64,000 nt of DNA from Mytilus trossulus. Its lineage: Eukaryota; Mollusca; Bivalvia; Mytilida; Mytilidae. Under the pieces are notes generated by a model. It was not told the origin of the DNA. It was given only the letters and a program-made list of their open reading frames with translations, and made no database searches. The DNA is taken from positions 74,373,999 through 74,437,998 of the forward strand of contig NC_086382.1 in assembly GCF_036588685.1 (NCBI RefSeq). The letters run 5' to 3'. Position numbers and translations under genes: made by a program. Position 1 is the first letter of the stretch, and each line of letters starts with the position of its first letter. Of the stretch, positions 55,029 to 64,000 are shown one piece after another.

Positions 55029-56564
55029 TTATAATTACATTTTTTAGTTAGGATCATGGAAACACGATTTTTATCCTGTTTTATTTAATTCACATGTGCA
55101 CTTTATTGTGGGACCTCGTGTCATCATGCATGATAAATGTTATTGTCTCATGCAATTGTTTACGGAATAACATGTGATGTGCTGTTAGCCAATCAGAATA
55201 ACGTATTATAATGAAACATACATCTAATGAAATTATATCCAAATAATTCATTTAACTGTTCAAAAAGACCATGATTTTATCATGCTTCTAAACCGTCGTT
55301 CGTTCTTACAAGCTCGTATTTAATAAATAGAAAAGGAAAGAGGATGAACTAGCTTGAAAATCTTACCCAAAATAATCAACTAGAAACGTGCTTACATGAT
55401 TATTGCATGTCACTGAGGCCAGGGCTGGACTGTAACAGGCATCTGCCCTGTCGTGTGATATATAACACTTTACTATTTGTTGTTATTTACCATCGAGAGA
55501 CATCTTATTGACTATAAGTGGCAATGCCTATTGTTTAAGAGTATAAATCTATGGTTGTAATTCATTGGTTTCGATTGAGGAGATATAAAAATGAATGCTT
55601 ACATGGTTGTTGCATACACGCTTAAATTTAAATCAGAAGCTGTGTGTCAAGTCTAAAGGGAACGTAAAACAATTGTTGATATAAACATGCAATTACAAAT
55701 TAATGTAGATGGGAACAACACATTATAAACACATACACACCGTTTGCAGGGTTTGGAGATTGTTGAAGTTTATTAAGATGTAAATTTTTTTTATCAGTTA
55801 AATAAATGACGGCAACAGGAGTAGAGGTCGTCCCTTAGGTAATTAACCAAGCACTTCATTCATATAATTAGTATCTATCTATTTACCAAGATACTGGCAA
55901 CAGTTTGGCTCGGCACCATCTGTTTCGCTCTATAGCTCTCCACGCGCACTCATAATTTATCATTACGCACATTAAAATTTATAACCATCATAATTTGAAA
56001 AAAGCTTCATTCCACACAATCTTTGATGAAGGATCGGTATTGTAAATTGATAACTCTGACAGTGAATGTAATGAAAAATACCCATGATGTGCAATGTTAC
56101 CTCAAACTATAATTTGAATTTTAATCAGTTTGACATACTTACGATATAGAATCAAAGATTTCTCCCATGGCGAACTAATGAGTTCAAAGTTATAACATAA
56201 CAAGATTTGTCTGTCAAGATATCAGTCAGATATAAACCTGATCGAATTATTCACATATTTTAAATCGAGTATTACAACCAAAATATGCTTTGCATACAAA
56301 TCAAATAACGTGAATTTGAATTTATAAACATTAATTTATTAAAAGGAGTTGAAGTATAAAACCAAGACTGCATCTTAAAATAAAGAGAACTTGACAACAA
56401 ATTTAAATATGGGGTTTATAATACCCTAACATAACTTATCCAATTCCAAACCGACCTTTAATATACTGAGAGAATATCACTCCAAAACAAAATATTGTAT
56501 GAAAGTTGTTTTAATTTTTCGAATTAGTTAAAACTTGAGTTACAAGAACAGACTAAAGTAAAGT
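55029..56564. other. No gene seen
   Basis: AT-rich DNA. A CCAAT-type word (gccaatcaga, about 55180) follows the palindrome at a distance of 150 bp. Confidence 0.5.
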
Positions 56565-56870
56565 GGCCACAGGTAAAAAAAAAAATGTTTAGTATTAAAT
56601 TTATACTAAGATCCATTTTGTTACATCTTGTGATCAATTTTATTTGGCAATCGCCAATGGCAGTCAGCAGGGTTAAATAACATCAGTTGTTTGACCTGTT
56701 AGTCAAATGCGTTTTGTTTAAATATACTTTTTCACTTTTTGGTCTTGCTGTTTTTAGACCCTTCTACAACGAAATTTGTTTACATGCACACGTATAAAAA
56801 TTGCGGTTTTTATCCAACGCAATCATAGGTTTGAACGTAGTTTTCAATTAAGACTCGTTTATATTTTTTC
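56565..56870 (+). repeat. Direct repeat pair, copy 1
   Basis: ttttatttggcaatcgccaa, gacctgttagtcaaatgcgt and ggtttttatccaacgcaatc recur at 57274-57600. It is also a repeat type familiar from mussel DNA. Confidence 0.75.
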
Positions 56871-57273
56871 GTTTGGGATTGTATCATATTTTCCTTCCGG
56901 TTTATATTAACCGTTCAATCTATATTGAAAGTTGAATTACTTGGAACTTCAAAAATATTTAACAATTCTAAAAAATTTTTTCAATTTCAATGTATGATTG
57001 TAATGAAAAGATGTCCTAATTTTGGTTTTTACTGATTTGAAAATGTCACTTCAGCAAAAACCTGTATGGGTCATTATATCAAAACAAACATGGTACCTAG
57101 AAAGCGCACTTTGAAAATTGAGGATCAAGAGTCTATCTAAAAATGAGGATACTTTTTATATGGCCTTCCAAATACCGTTTCGATCCCTAACATCACTGAA
57201 GAGACATTTATTGTCGAAATTCGGATCTGGTGTACTAAAAAAACATTGACACCTTATGTTTGTGGAATTACAT

Positions 57274-57600
57274 CGTGGCCACATGTAAATTTTATTCTGT
57301 TTAGTATTAGATTTATGGTAAGATCCATTTTGTTACATCTTGTGATCAATTTTATTTGGCAATCGCCAATGGCAGTCAGCAGTGTTAAAGAACACCAGTT
57401 AATCGACCTGTTAGTCAAATACGTTTTGTTTAAGTATACTTTTTCACTTTTTGGTATTTTTGGAAAATGTTGTATGTGCTGTTTTAAGACCCTTCTACAA
57501 CGAAATTTGTTTTACATACACACGTATGAAAATTGCGGTTTTTATCCAACGCAATCATAAGTTTGAACGTAGTTTTCAATTTAGACTCGTTCATATATAT
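57274..57600 (+). repeat. Direct repeat pair, copy 2
   Basis: Same blocks as 56565-56870 at ~90% identity by eye, with about 20 extra bases in the middle (tttttggaaaatgttgtatg). The frames at 57246-57678 are by-products of this repeat. Confidence 0.75.
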
Positions 57601-57609
57601 TGTTATAGA

Positions 57610-57775
57610 AGTTATTGTGTGATTGCCAATGAGGCAACTCTCCGCAAGAGTCCAAATGACGCAGCGTTAACAACTTAATGTATATGTTACTGTATGACCT
57701 TCACCAATGAGCAAATCCCATGCCATCCCATGTGGCATAGTCAGCTATGAAATGCCCGAAATATGCATCTTTGTA
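57610..57775 (+). repeat. Dispersed mussel repeat (tgccaatgagacaa type)
   Basis: tgtgattgccaatgaggcaa, gaccttcaccaatgagcaaa and gcatagtcagctatgaaatg. Plus-strand orientation. Confidence 0.75.
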
Positions 57776-57790
57776 AAGCAAATTAACTTT

Positions 57791-57953
57791 GCAGTGGCGG
57801 ATCCAGGGGGAGAGTTCTGGGGGTTGGAACCCCCCTCTTACCCCCCTTTTTTACTCCGATCAATGCATTTGAATGGGGACATATGGTTGGAACCCCCCTT
57901 TATCTTGGGTTGAGACCCCCCCCCCCCTTTTAAATGACTGGATCCGCCCCTGC
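57791..57953 (+). mobile_element. MITE of the tggcggatcc family
   Basis: Starts gcagtggcggatccaggggg and ends ctggatccgcccctgc. The interior is G-rich then C-rich (ggttggaacccccc twice). Confidence 0.75.
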
Positions 57954-58976
57954 TTTGTTTTCATAAGAAATAAGGAATGTTGGTTAAAGAGATAAACATG
58001 ACCAAAACCAGTCTTAGTGTAATTTGGTCCATTTAATCTTTTGATGTATCTTACTTGTTACTGTACTACTAACCGTTTGTCGTTGACAGGCGAATAATAT
58101 AATCAATAAGTTTGGAGTTTTATTTGGTTCATTGAAATATCTACAATGCCATCGGATTGTCTTCGAACTATTTAAAACGTATATATTTATAGACAAATGA
58201 CAATTAATGGACATAATTTAGAGTAACAGGCAAATAAATTGTAGTACATAAATTTCAAATTTCAAATTGTTGAATGTGTATTACAGGCATGTATATTGTA
58301 TATTGTATAAAACAATATAAACATTGTAGATACTTCAAAAATGCTACAGATAAGAACAGAGTTACGTAGATTTCTTAAATTTTTCTTCATTGATTTATTT
58401 AGACGATATCTTTATTTCGTGAAATAAAATTAAATATTGTTTATATATATCCGCAATAAACTAACCTGATGTTGAAATTATAACTAAAACTATCCATATG
58501 CAATGTTCTTTTTCGTTTAAATATAATAGTTTAATAAACTTCGAAAAGATAAAATCAAAACATACCAGGTGTTGGTAACATCTCTCTCCATATATTCCAT
58601 GTATCGAATGAATATACATACCTTAAACTTTGTCTATCTTATCTCTCTAGGTAAGTAATCCATCCTTGTTCAGTTGTTGATAAACCTTTATCCATATCAT
58701 TTTCTTGTTTCCGCCCTCGGATTAAATGCCAAAATCAAGATCAAAACTCAGTTAATTTTGATCAAGATAAATAAATGAGTGTATATATTATATTGAATAT
58801 GCTATTGAAAATAAATCAGTGTAGATATTATATTGAATAAACTATAGGAAATAAATTGTTTTTGATGACTTTCATCATTTATAACATATATATGAAATTA
58901 AATAATGGAAAACAATCACTTTTAATTGCAAAAAGATTTATTATAACGATTATGAATGCCTATATATCTTAGATTA
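57954..58976. other. No gene seen
   Basis: AT-rich DNA. Near 58780-58860 a ~40 bp segment (agtgta.atattatattgaat) is directly repeated. Confidence 0.55.
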
Positions 58977-59090
58977 AGGAGATGTGGTATGATTGCCAAT
59001 GAAAGTATGAAGTATATATATATATCACCGTATGGCCTTCATTAATGAGCGAAACCCATAATTGTATAGTAAGCGTTACAATACTCTGGC
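58977..59090 (+). repeat. Dispersed mussel repeat (tgccaatgagacaa type), diverged
   Basis: gagatgtggtatgattgcca followed by caccgtatggccttcattaa and aacccataattgtatagta. The middle is replaced by a TA run. Confidence 0.7.
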
Positions 59091-59224
59091 ATGACAAAAT
59101 GGGATTCAATTCAAACGAAAAAACTAGTGGTCTAATTATGTCTGAGTTTAACCTGCAAAATGTAGTTTTTTCTGAGTCTGGAAACAAATGCAAATACTGT
59201 TGATGCGTTGTCTTTCTTGATTAG

Positions 59225-59404
59225 CACTAGTATTGTGATGCTTAAAGCACTTCTTTAGCAACGTGGGTCCTATTTGGCATCACAAATAGCAGATATTAAC
59301 AAAAGCTTGGCTGTGACAAAAAGACGTCTGCAGAACTCAAACTTTATTGATAGAACGAACAACATAAAAACTAGTACATAATCCCAAACCCAATAGCCGT
59401 TACA
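59225..59404 (-). repeat. 3' LTR of the Ty3/gypsy element
   Basis: Begins TGTAACGGCTATTGGGTTTG directly after the polypurine tract and contains a poly(A) signal (caataaag) about 60 bp in. The end is not certain because no second LTR is present for comparison; about 180 bp is my estimate. Confidence 0.5.
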
Positions 59405-59422
59405 CTATTCCCCCTTTTCTTT
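59405..59422 (-). other. Polypurine tract
   Basis: Minus strand aaagaaaagggggaatag immediately before TGTAAC of the LTR: the usual plus-strand primer site of LTR retrotransposons. Confidence 0.75.
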
Positions 59423-59535
59423 ATCATAAGACAGTTCTCAATTGAAAGAGAATTTTTCCACCATTATTGTCCATCTTTGAAACGTAACGGTTGGTTTATT
59501 TTGCATTCATATCTACTGATTTTAGGTGAGTGCTC

Positions 59536-59799
59536 TTATTTCGTCATCTGATGATTCCCATGTGAGTCTGGAGCCTGTGTTCTCGACTTACTAGAATCCG
59601 TCTTATTTGACTTCTTCGGATTTACGACATCATTCAGAGACTCTGTCTTCTTGGTGACGTTTACATTTGTCTTACCACCACTTGAGACTGGACTTAGTGT
59701 CACCGAATCAAGTGATAATAGCTCCTTTTGTTCTGTTTCGGTATCTGGTATTGTTGAGTCCTTGATGGTATTTTCAGTTATGTTGACTACTGAATCCAA
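59536..59799 (-). pseudogene. Ty3/gypsy C-terminal extension
   Basis: 87 codons rich in Ser, Thr, Asn and Lys between the integrase and the LTR (SLDSVTLSPVSSGGKTNVNV). No known domain. It is probably the end of the polyprotein; broken frames continue up to 60.1 kb. Confidence 0.45.
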
Positions 59800-60128
59800 A
59801 CTCTGTATAGTCTGATCAACTAAAATGATGGTTTGATCTTCTAATCCTGAATTATCTTACCTTAAACTTTCAGATTCATCGTCGGTAAACGCATCATTCT
59901 CATCTGAACTTTCGACAACCAATTCTTGAGATTGCATATCGTTCTCATTCACAGTTCCATCCGAGTCTTGATCCTGTGTCCTCGACCCAGATGTCACAAT
60001 TGAATTATTCACGAGGACTGCATTCTAGTCTAATACTTCAGCTTCAAGAATTTCTGGTAGGCAAGTTTCCACTTCTTGGATGTTAATTACCTCCGCTTCC
60101 ATGCTTTAAAGTTTTCTTCGCTGGCGAT

Positions 60129-60471
60129 TTATCCAAAGAGGTACTGAATCCAACATAGCTGGCTTTCATGGTGCAACACAGTTGTAGTTTTTTGATTACA
60201 GATTTCATACAAAACTTTATCTAAACGTTTGCTCCCCACATAAGGTCCTTTCCATTGGGCTTGGAGCTTTAACCTTTTTCCTATTTTCCTTGCCGTATCC
60301 AGTGCTAGTGTGAGGTGTACTCCTATTTGCACCTGTTAATAAATACAGATGCTCATCCCAGTTATCTTGAATTTGACTGACAAAACATCTCATCATTTGT
60401 AACAAGGTCCTGTTAAATCTTTCAACTAGCCCATTTGAACTAGGATGATAAGGCGTTGTTCTTGTTTTTGC
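60129..60471 (-). pseudogene. Ty3/gypsy integrase, C-terminal part
   Basis: Directly after the UAG at the end of the preceding frame, the same frame continues with PYHPSSNGLVERFNRTLLQM, which holds the third catalytic acid (Glu). A shifted frame at 60129-60332 carries KRLKLQAQWKGPYVGSKRLD and TTVLHHESQL, the usual end of gypsy integrases. Confidence 0.75.
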
Positions 60472-61110
60472 CTATCCCAGTAGTTGTCCAAGTCGTCGCA
60501 TTAAGCCACAATCGAAATGTTTACCTTGATCCGTGTGGACTTCTAACGGTATTGCAAAACGATAGAAGAATTCTCTGACCACTGTTTCTGCAACAGTTTC
60601 AGCTGTTTGGTCTGCTAACGGATAGGCCTCTGTCCATATTGAGAACTGGTCCACAAGAACCAAGACATATTTACTTCCTCGACGGGATTTGGGGAATTGT
60701 TCGAGAATATCTAGCTGTATGCGGTCCATTGGTGCTCCATTCTGATAATTTTGCATTGGTGCACGGCTAGCTTTCGTGCTTGTCTTGTTAACTGCACACT
60801 GCTGGCAGCATGATATATAAGAAGCTACGTCATTTCTCATGCCATACCAATAAAAATTCAACCGAACCTTTTCAACTGTGCAGTGAATTCCAGGATGCGC
60901 TGCAAGTACTAATTTGTGACATACTTCTAAAACTTCCTTCTTTAGACTCTCCGGTACGATAAATAACTCACTATCAATTGTTTTCCATTTATAGTAAACG
61001 ACTCCATCTCGCATACTTAGTTTTTGAAAGCAAAGCCAATAATGTCTTAAGGCAAGACATTCTTTAACTATGTGTTTGCGTTCTGGAGGTCCGTGTTTCA
61101 TCCATTCCAT
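60472..61110 (-). pseudogene. Ty3/gypsy integrase, N-terminal and core
   Basis: 212 codons. The zinc-binding region has HKLVLAAHPGIHCTVEKVRL and CCQQCAVNK (HHCC type). The core has the first catalytic Asp (RIQLDILEQF), VLVLVDQFSIWTEAYPL and the second Asp (VHTDQGKHFD). The frame ends at a UAG (GQLLG*) where intact copies should read through to the third catalytic residue. Confidence 0.85.
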
Positions 61111-61452
61111 TAAGTTCTAAGTGACGGAATCTTTCAGTTGTTCCTCTTGATTTTGCATGCGCGAATATCCCTCTATTCATGTACAATGACTATCATTTGG
61201 ATCAATTGCTGTAATTCTTCTCGTGGCTATTGGTAGGACATCATCAACGTCTGCTTCGAATTTTTCCTATTGTGTGTGCAGTTTACTGCAGTGTTGGCAG
61301 CCATTGCATGGCAACGTTAGCGGGTCCATTCCTGCCTTGTAACAGTTACAGACATGACTTGTCTCTGGATTTCGAGACAGTGCGTTAGCGTTGCAGTGGT
61401 CTTTTCCAATTCGATGCTGGAATAAAATGTCAAATTGGCTGAGCTGTTCTAG

Positions 61453-61800
61453 TCAGTGGGCAAGTTGACCCTGCGGGCTCTTGAAACGATAGAACCAGGT
61501 TAGGGAGCTATGGTCATTCCTCAAAAGGAATCTGTGTCCATGTAAATAATGTTTGAATTTCTCTGTAAAAGATATCTGGACAAGAAGCTTCTTACGAGTC
61601 ACACAATATTTCTCCTGAGCAGGACTAATACGTCGACTGGCGTAGCTTATAACTCTTTCCACACCTTCCTGTATCTGTGACAGAACAGCTCCAATTGAAG
61701 TGTTTGATGCGTCGGTGTCAAGAATAAATGTCTGTTCCGGAAGTGGATAAGCTAAAATAGGCGTTAACGTTATGAGAGTCTTTAGCGAGTCAAATGCCAA
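61453..61800 (-). pseudogene. Ty3/gypsy RNase H
   Basis: 115 codons: FILDTDASNTSIGAVLSQ with the first catalytic Asp, VISYASRRISPAQEKYCVTR, and FLLRNDHSSLTWF. In the usual motif TR-K-E-LL the Glu is Lys here (TRKKLL), so an active-site residue is lost. Frameshifted tail sequence to 61111 contains the linker to the integrase. Confidence 0.8.
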
Positions 61801-62386
61801 CTATTGGTCTGTCCCCGATGAAAACTTACATCCTTTGGGTAGTAGAAGGTACAAGGGATCCGCAATATCAGCATATTTGGAAATAAATCGCCAGTAGTAG
61901 TTAACCTGGTCAGTCCTAAAAATGTTTGAAGCTCCTTAACATTAGAGGGAACTGGACAATCTTTTACAGTATCGGTAAGTCCGGAATTGGTCTCATTTCC
62001 CACTGCAAACCTCGCAGGACTAATTCCATTACCCGTTGAAATGTTCCTGGTGCGCCACATAACCAAAACGGCATTTGAGTGTATTCAATCAGTCCGTAAC
62101 GAGTGGTGAATGCTGTTTTGCATCGATCCTCGGGTGCAACTTCTATTTGATGGTACTCGCTCTGAAGGTCCAGTGTCGACAATAAACTCGCTCCTGCTAA
62201 GGTGTCTAAACATTCTTCGATATTTGGAAGAGGATACGAGTCTTTGCTAGTTACTGCGTTGATTTTCCTGTAGTCAATGCACCATCTTATACCTCCATCT
62301 TTTTTCCTCACAAGAACAACTGGTGCTGACCATTCAGAGTGACACGGTACAACTGTTTTACTTTGGAGTAGCTTATCGAGATGCAC
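61782..62386 (-). pseudogene. Ty3/gypsy reverse transcriptase with deleted catalytic box
   Basis: The frame at 61964-62386 has VVLVRKKDGGIRWCIDYRKI, STLDLQSEYHQIEV and TQMPFWLCGAPGTFQRVMEL. After VLRGLQWE the next recognisable segment, in another frame at 61782-62066, is TVKDCPVPSNVKELQTFLGL. The stretch between, including the YxDD box, is gone (about 200 nt by family length). The polymerase cannot be active. Confidence 0.85.
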
Positions 62387-62458
62387 CTTTTCTTCACTTT
62401 TGGAATCCTAACGGAGTGCGTCTGAGGGGTTGACGAATTGGCCTAGCTTCGCCAGTCT

Positions 62459-62901
62459 TTATTTGGTGCTTAATACCAGAAAAGCAACCAAGATCTTCAT
62501 CATTCTTACCAATATGTGTTTGAATGCTAATAAAAGTCTTGCAACCTCTTGTTTCTGGTGAGATTTTATGTTGTCTCCTGTTGAATCCATAATAGGTCCT
62601 AAATATTTTGGCAAGCTGTCTGCAGTATAATCAGGTATTTCGATGTCTCTGTTGTCGGTATCAGGATCCCCACTGTCAATGTCCACTACTTCTACAAGCT
62701 TTCCAAGATGAGTTCCAGATGACAGCATAATTTTCTGTTGTGTTGGGTTGATAATTCTGATTGGTATTTTTTTTTCATTTCCACTAAAACCGATCCAGTG
62801 TGGCAACCGGTTTGTAATGATGCCGGGTCCAAAACACCAACAACACTTTCATTTGGACAGTCAACCCTTCCAATCACATTTTTCTCTACCATGGGCTCCA
62901 A
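62459..62901 (-). pseudogene. Ty3/gypsy protease-RT linker remnant
   Basis: Two overlapping frames (62459-62806 and 62692-62901) with IPIRIINPTQQKIMLSSGTH and EVARLLLAFKHI resemble the region just ahead of the reverse transcriptase in gypsy polyproteins. The aspartic protease motif itself is not present. Confidence 0.6.
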
Positions 62902-62979
62902 AGTTGTTTACATTGCAACTGTGACTCTAGATATTTGGTAATCAGTTTCTTTTCGATACCGTCAACCTGGAATAAGCTC

Positions 62980-63018
62980 ATATTATTATATATATATTAT
63001 ATATTATATTATATAAAA
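62980..63018. repeat. AT simple repeat
   Basis: tattattatatatatattat and similar, marking the truncated edge of the gypsy element. Confidence 0.8.
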
Positions 63019-63109
63019 TCGGCTGCTTTTAATCTGTAATGTATTCTTTATGACCTTGTTCTGGAGAGATAACTGGAGAAATAACTATGTAATTATATTA
63101 AAAAAATAT

Positions 63110-63117
<8 letters not shown>

Positions 63118-63142
<25 letters not shown>
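63118..63142 (+). repeat. 25 nt A-run
   Basis: An uninterrupted A-run directly abutting the 5' side of the L1/Tx1-type reverse-transcriptase frame. Confidence 0.9.
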
Positions 63143-63143
<1 letters not shown>

Positions 63144-64000
63144 AACTTACCAATTCACAAAAAAAAGGTGCGATTTCCTTAATATATAAAAAAGATGACC
63201 CGCTTTCATTAAATAATTACCGTCCAATTACATTACTTAACATAGATACAAAACTACTGGCTTATGTGTTAGCACAAAGACTAAAAAAAGTTTTACCATC
63301 TATTATAAGTCTAGACCAAACTGGATATGTAAAGAATAGATATATTGGTTTTAATATAAGGCAAATTCAAGACATAATTGATTATTCAGAGAAATTTAAC
63401 ATAGAAGGAGCAGTACTATTTCTAGATTTCAGTAAGGCTTTTGATTCCTTAGAATGGATCTTTATGACAGAAACTCTCAAAAAGTTTGGATTTAAAAGTG
63501 GATTTATCAGATGGGTTGAAACTATGTATAATGATATTAAAGGGTGTATTTTGAATAATGGGTGGGTCTCAGGTCCATTTAAAATATACCGCGGTATTCG
63601 ACAAGGGTGTCCGATTTCTGCGTTACTGTTTGTTATAACTGTTGAATTAATGGCCATAAGATTAAGAAAAAATAAAGAACTTAAGGGAATAACAATAAAA
63701 TTAGACGGACAATCTTGTAATTTAAAAATCTGTCAATTAGCAGACGACACAACACTATTTCTTCAGTCTCGTAAAGATATAAGTCTAGCTCTCAGTATAA
63801 TAGAGACATTTGGAAGTCTATCAGGGCTGAAACTTAATAGGAATAAAACAGAAGGAATATGGTTAGGGAGATTAAAAAGCAGTAAAGATAAATATGAAAA
63901 TATAAACTGGACAAATAAACCAGTCAAAAGTCTAGGTATTTATTTTGGATATGATAATAAGGAATGTCAAACATTGAACATAGAAAAAATCTTGGATAAA
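63143..64000 (+). CDS. L1/Tx1-type reverse transcriptase (5'-truncated, runs off window)
   Basis: An uninterrupted plus-strand frame of 286 codons reaching the window edge. It starts inside the fingers domain (QKKGAISLIYKKDDPLSLNN, YRPITLLNIDTKLLAYVLAQ). It continues with DQTGYVKNRYIGFNIRQIQD, the catalytic LDFSKAFDSLEW, YRGIRQGCPISALLFVITVE, and the LADDTTLFL box with both aspartates, then the thumb (SGLKLNRNKTEGIW). These motifs are of the L1/Tx1 clade of non-LTR retrotransposons. There is no initiator, because the element is truncated next to an A-run. The absence of stops means a young copy. The endonuclease and first ORF are not in this window. Confidence 0.85.

Larger units (their letters stand above)
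59225..62945 (-). mobile_element. Ty3/gypsy LTR retrotransposon, 5'-truncated and inactive
   Basis: On the minus strand the order is reverse transcriptase, RNase H, integrase, C-terminal extension, polypurine tract, LTR, i.e. the Ty3/gypsy order. Gag, protease and the 5' LTR are missing; the element stops in an AT-rich simple repeat near 62.95-63.02 kb. It is inactivated by an internal deletion in the reverse transcriptase, several frameshifts and an in-frame UAG in the integrase. Confidence 0.85.

Noticed and set aside
57246..57678. Two overlapping plus-strand frames of 104 and 75 codons
   Set aside because: They fall entirely in a direct repeat whose other copy at 56.6 kb has stops.
59225..62945. 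Identification of the gypsy element as the bivalve Steamer element
   Set aside because: Motifs only support Ty3/gypsy; gag, protease and 5' LTR are missing and I could not compare sequences.
1..64000. tRNA, rRNA or snRNA genes
   Set aside because: I saw no cloverleaf with A and B boxes and no rRNA-like sequence, though scanning by eye is not sensitive.

Overview
This is invertebrate nuclear DNA, most likely from a marine bivalve and probably a mussel (Mytilus or a close relative). It is AT-rich and gene-poor, with spliced genes and many degenerate transposable elements. It also carries about a dozen copies of dispersed repeats that I recognise from mussel genomic DNA, such as the block containing tgccaatgagacaactctcc and the block ending in tatcgtaggtggggtataaa. 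The species call comes from remembered repeats, not from a search.

Layout. 0-4 kb: a decayed element with ~75 bp terminal inverted repeats (TIRs) and remnants of a nuclease/cysteine-rich protein. 4-9 kb: a dispersed repeat, a dead non-LTR reverse transcriptase, foldback palindromes and a second fragment of the same retroelement. 9.4-10.1 kb: an element with perfect 18 bp TIRs that carries an unrecognised small ORF. 11-13.8 kb: dispersed repeats. 14.05-19.1 kb: a minus-strand host gene (352-codon terminal exon, about 4 kb intron, probable 9-codon first exon). 19.8-25 kb: minisatellite-like and dispersed repeats, and a possible element ending in a CXC-type cysteine tail. 26-27.3 kb: a rearranged non-LTR reverse transcriptase with a MITE inside it. 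27.3-32 kb: nearly empty AT-rich DNA with two hairpins.

32.9-38.7 kb holds the most striking locus. It is a minus-strand reading frame of about 1,414 codons, cut by one in-frame UAG after residue 121 and followed after a second UAG by a cysteine-rich CXC tail. That tail is truncated by a 400 bp MITE. The protein contains a clear FEN1/PIN-like nuclease region and has a spliced 5' leader. 38.9-42 kb: a minisatellite with a seven-copy 29 bp array, a complex foldback, and a 1 kb element whose ends are built from palindromic CATATG/ACGCGT modules. 42-46 kb: MITEs, dispersed repeats, one palindrome and a possible zinc-finger exon.

46.7-52.9 kb: a complete four-exon Ras-superfamily GTPase gene of the RERG / Ras-like type on the minus strand (222 aa). 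53-59 kb: no gene, but several repeats. 59.2-62.9 kb: a 5'-truncated, inactivated Ty3/gypsy retrotransposon on the minus strand with one LTR. 63.1 kb to the window end: an open L1/Tx1-type reverse transcriptase frame on the plus strand.

Only two loci look like functional host genes: the RERG-like GTPase and the unrecognised 361-residue protein. The rest is mobile DNA at different stages of decay. The FEN/PIN-CXC locus and its TIR-bearing decayed relative at 0-4 kb together suggest a family of large DNA transposons that encode a flap-nuclease-like protein.
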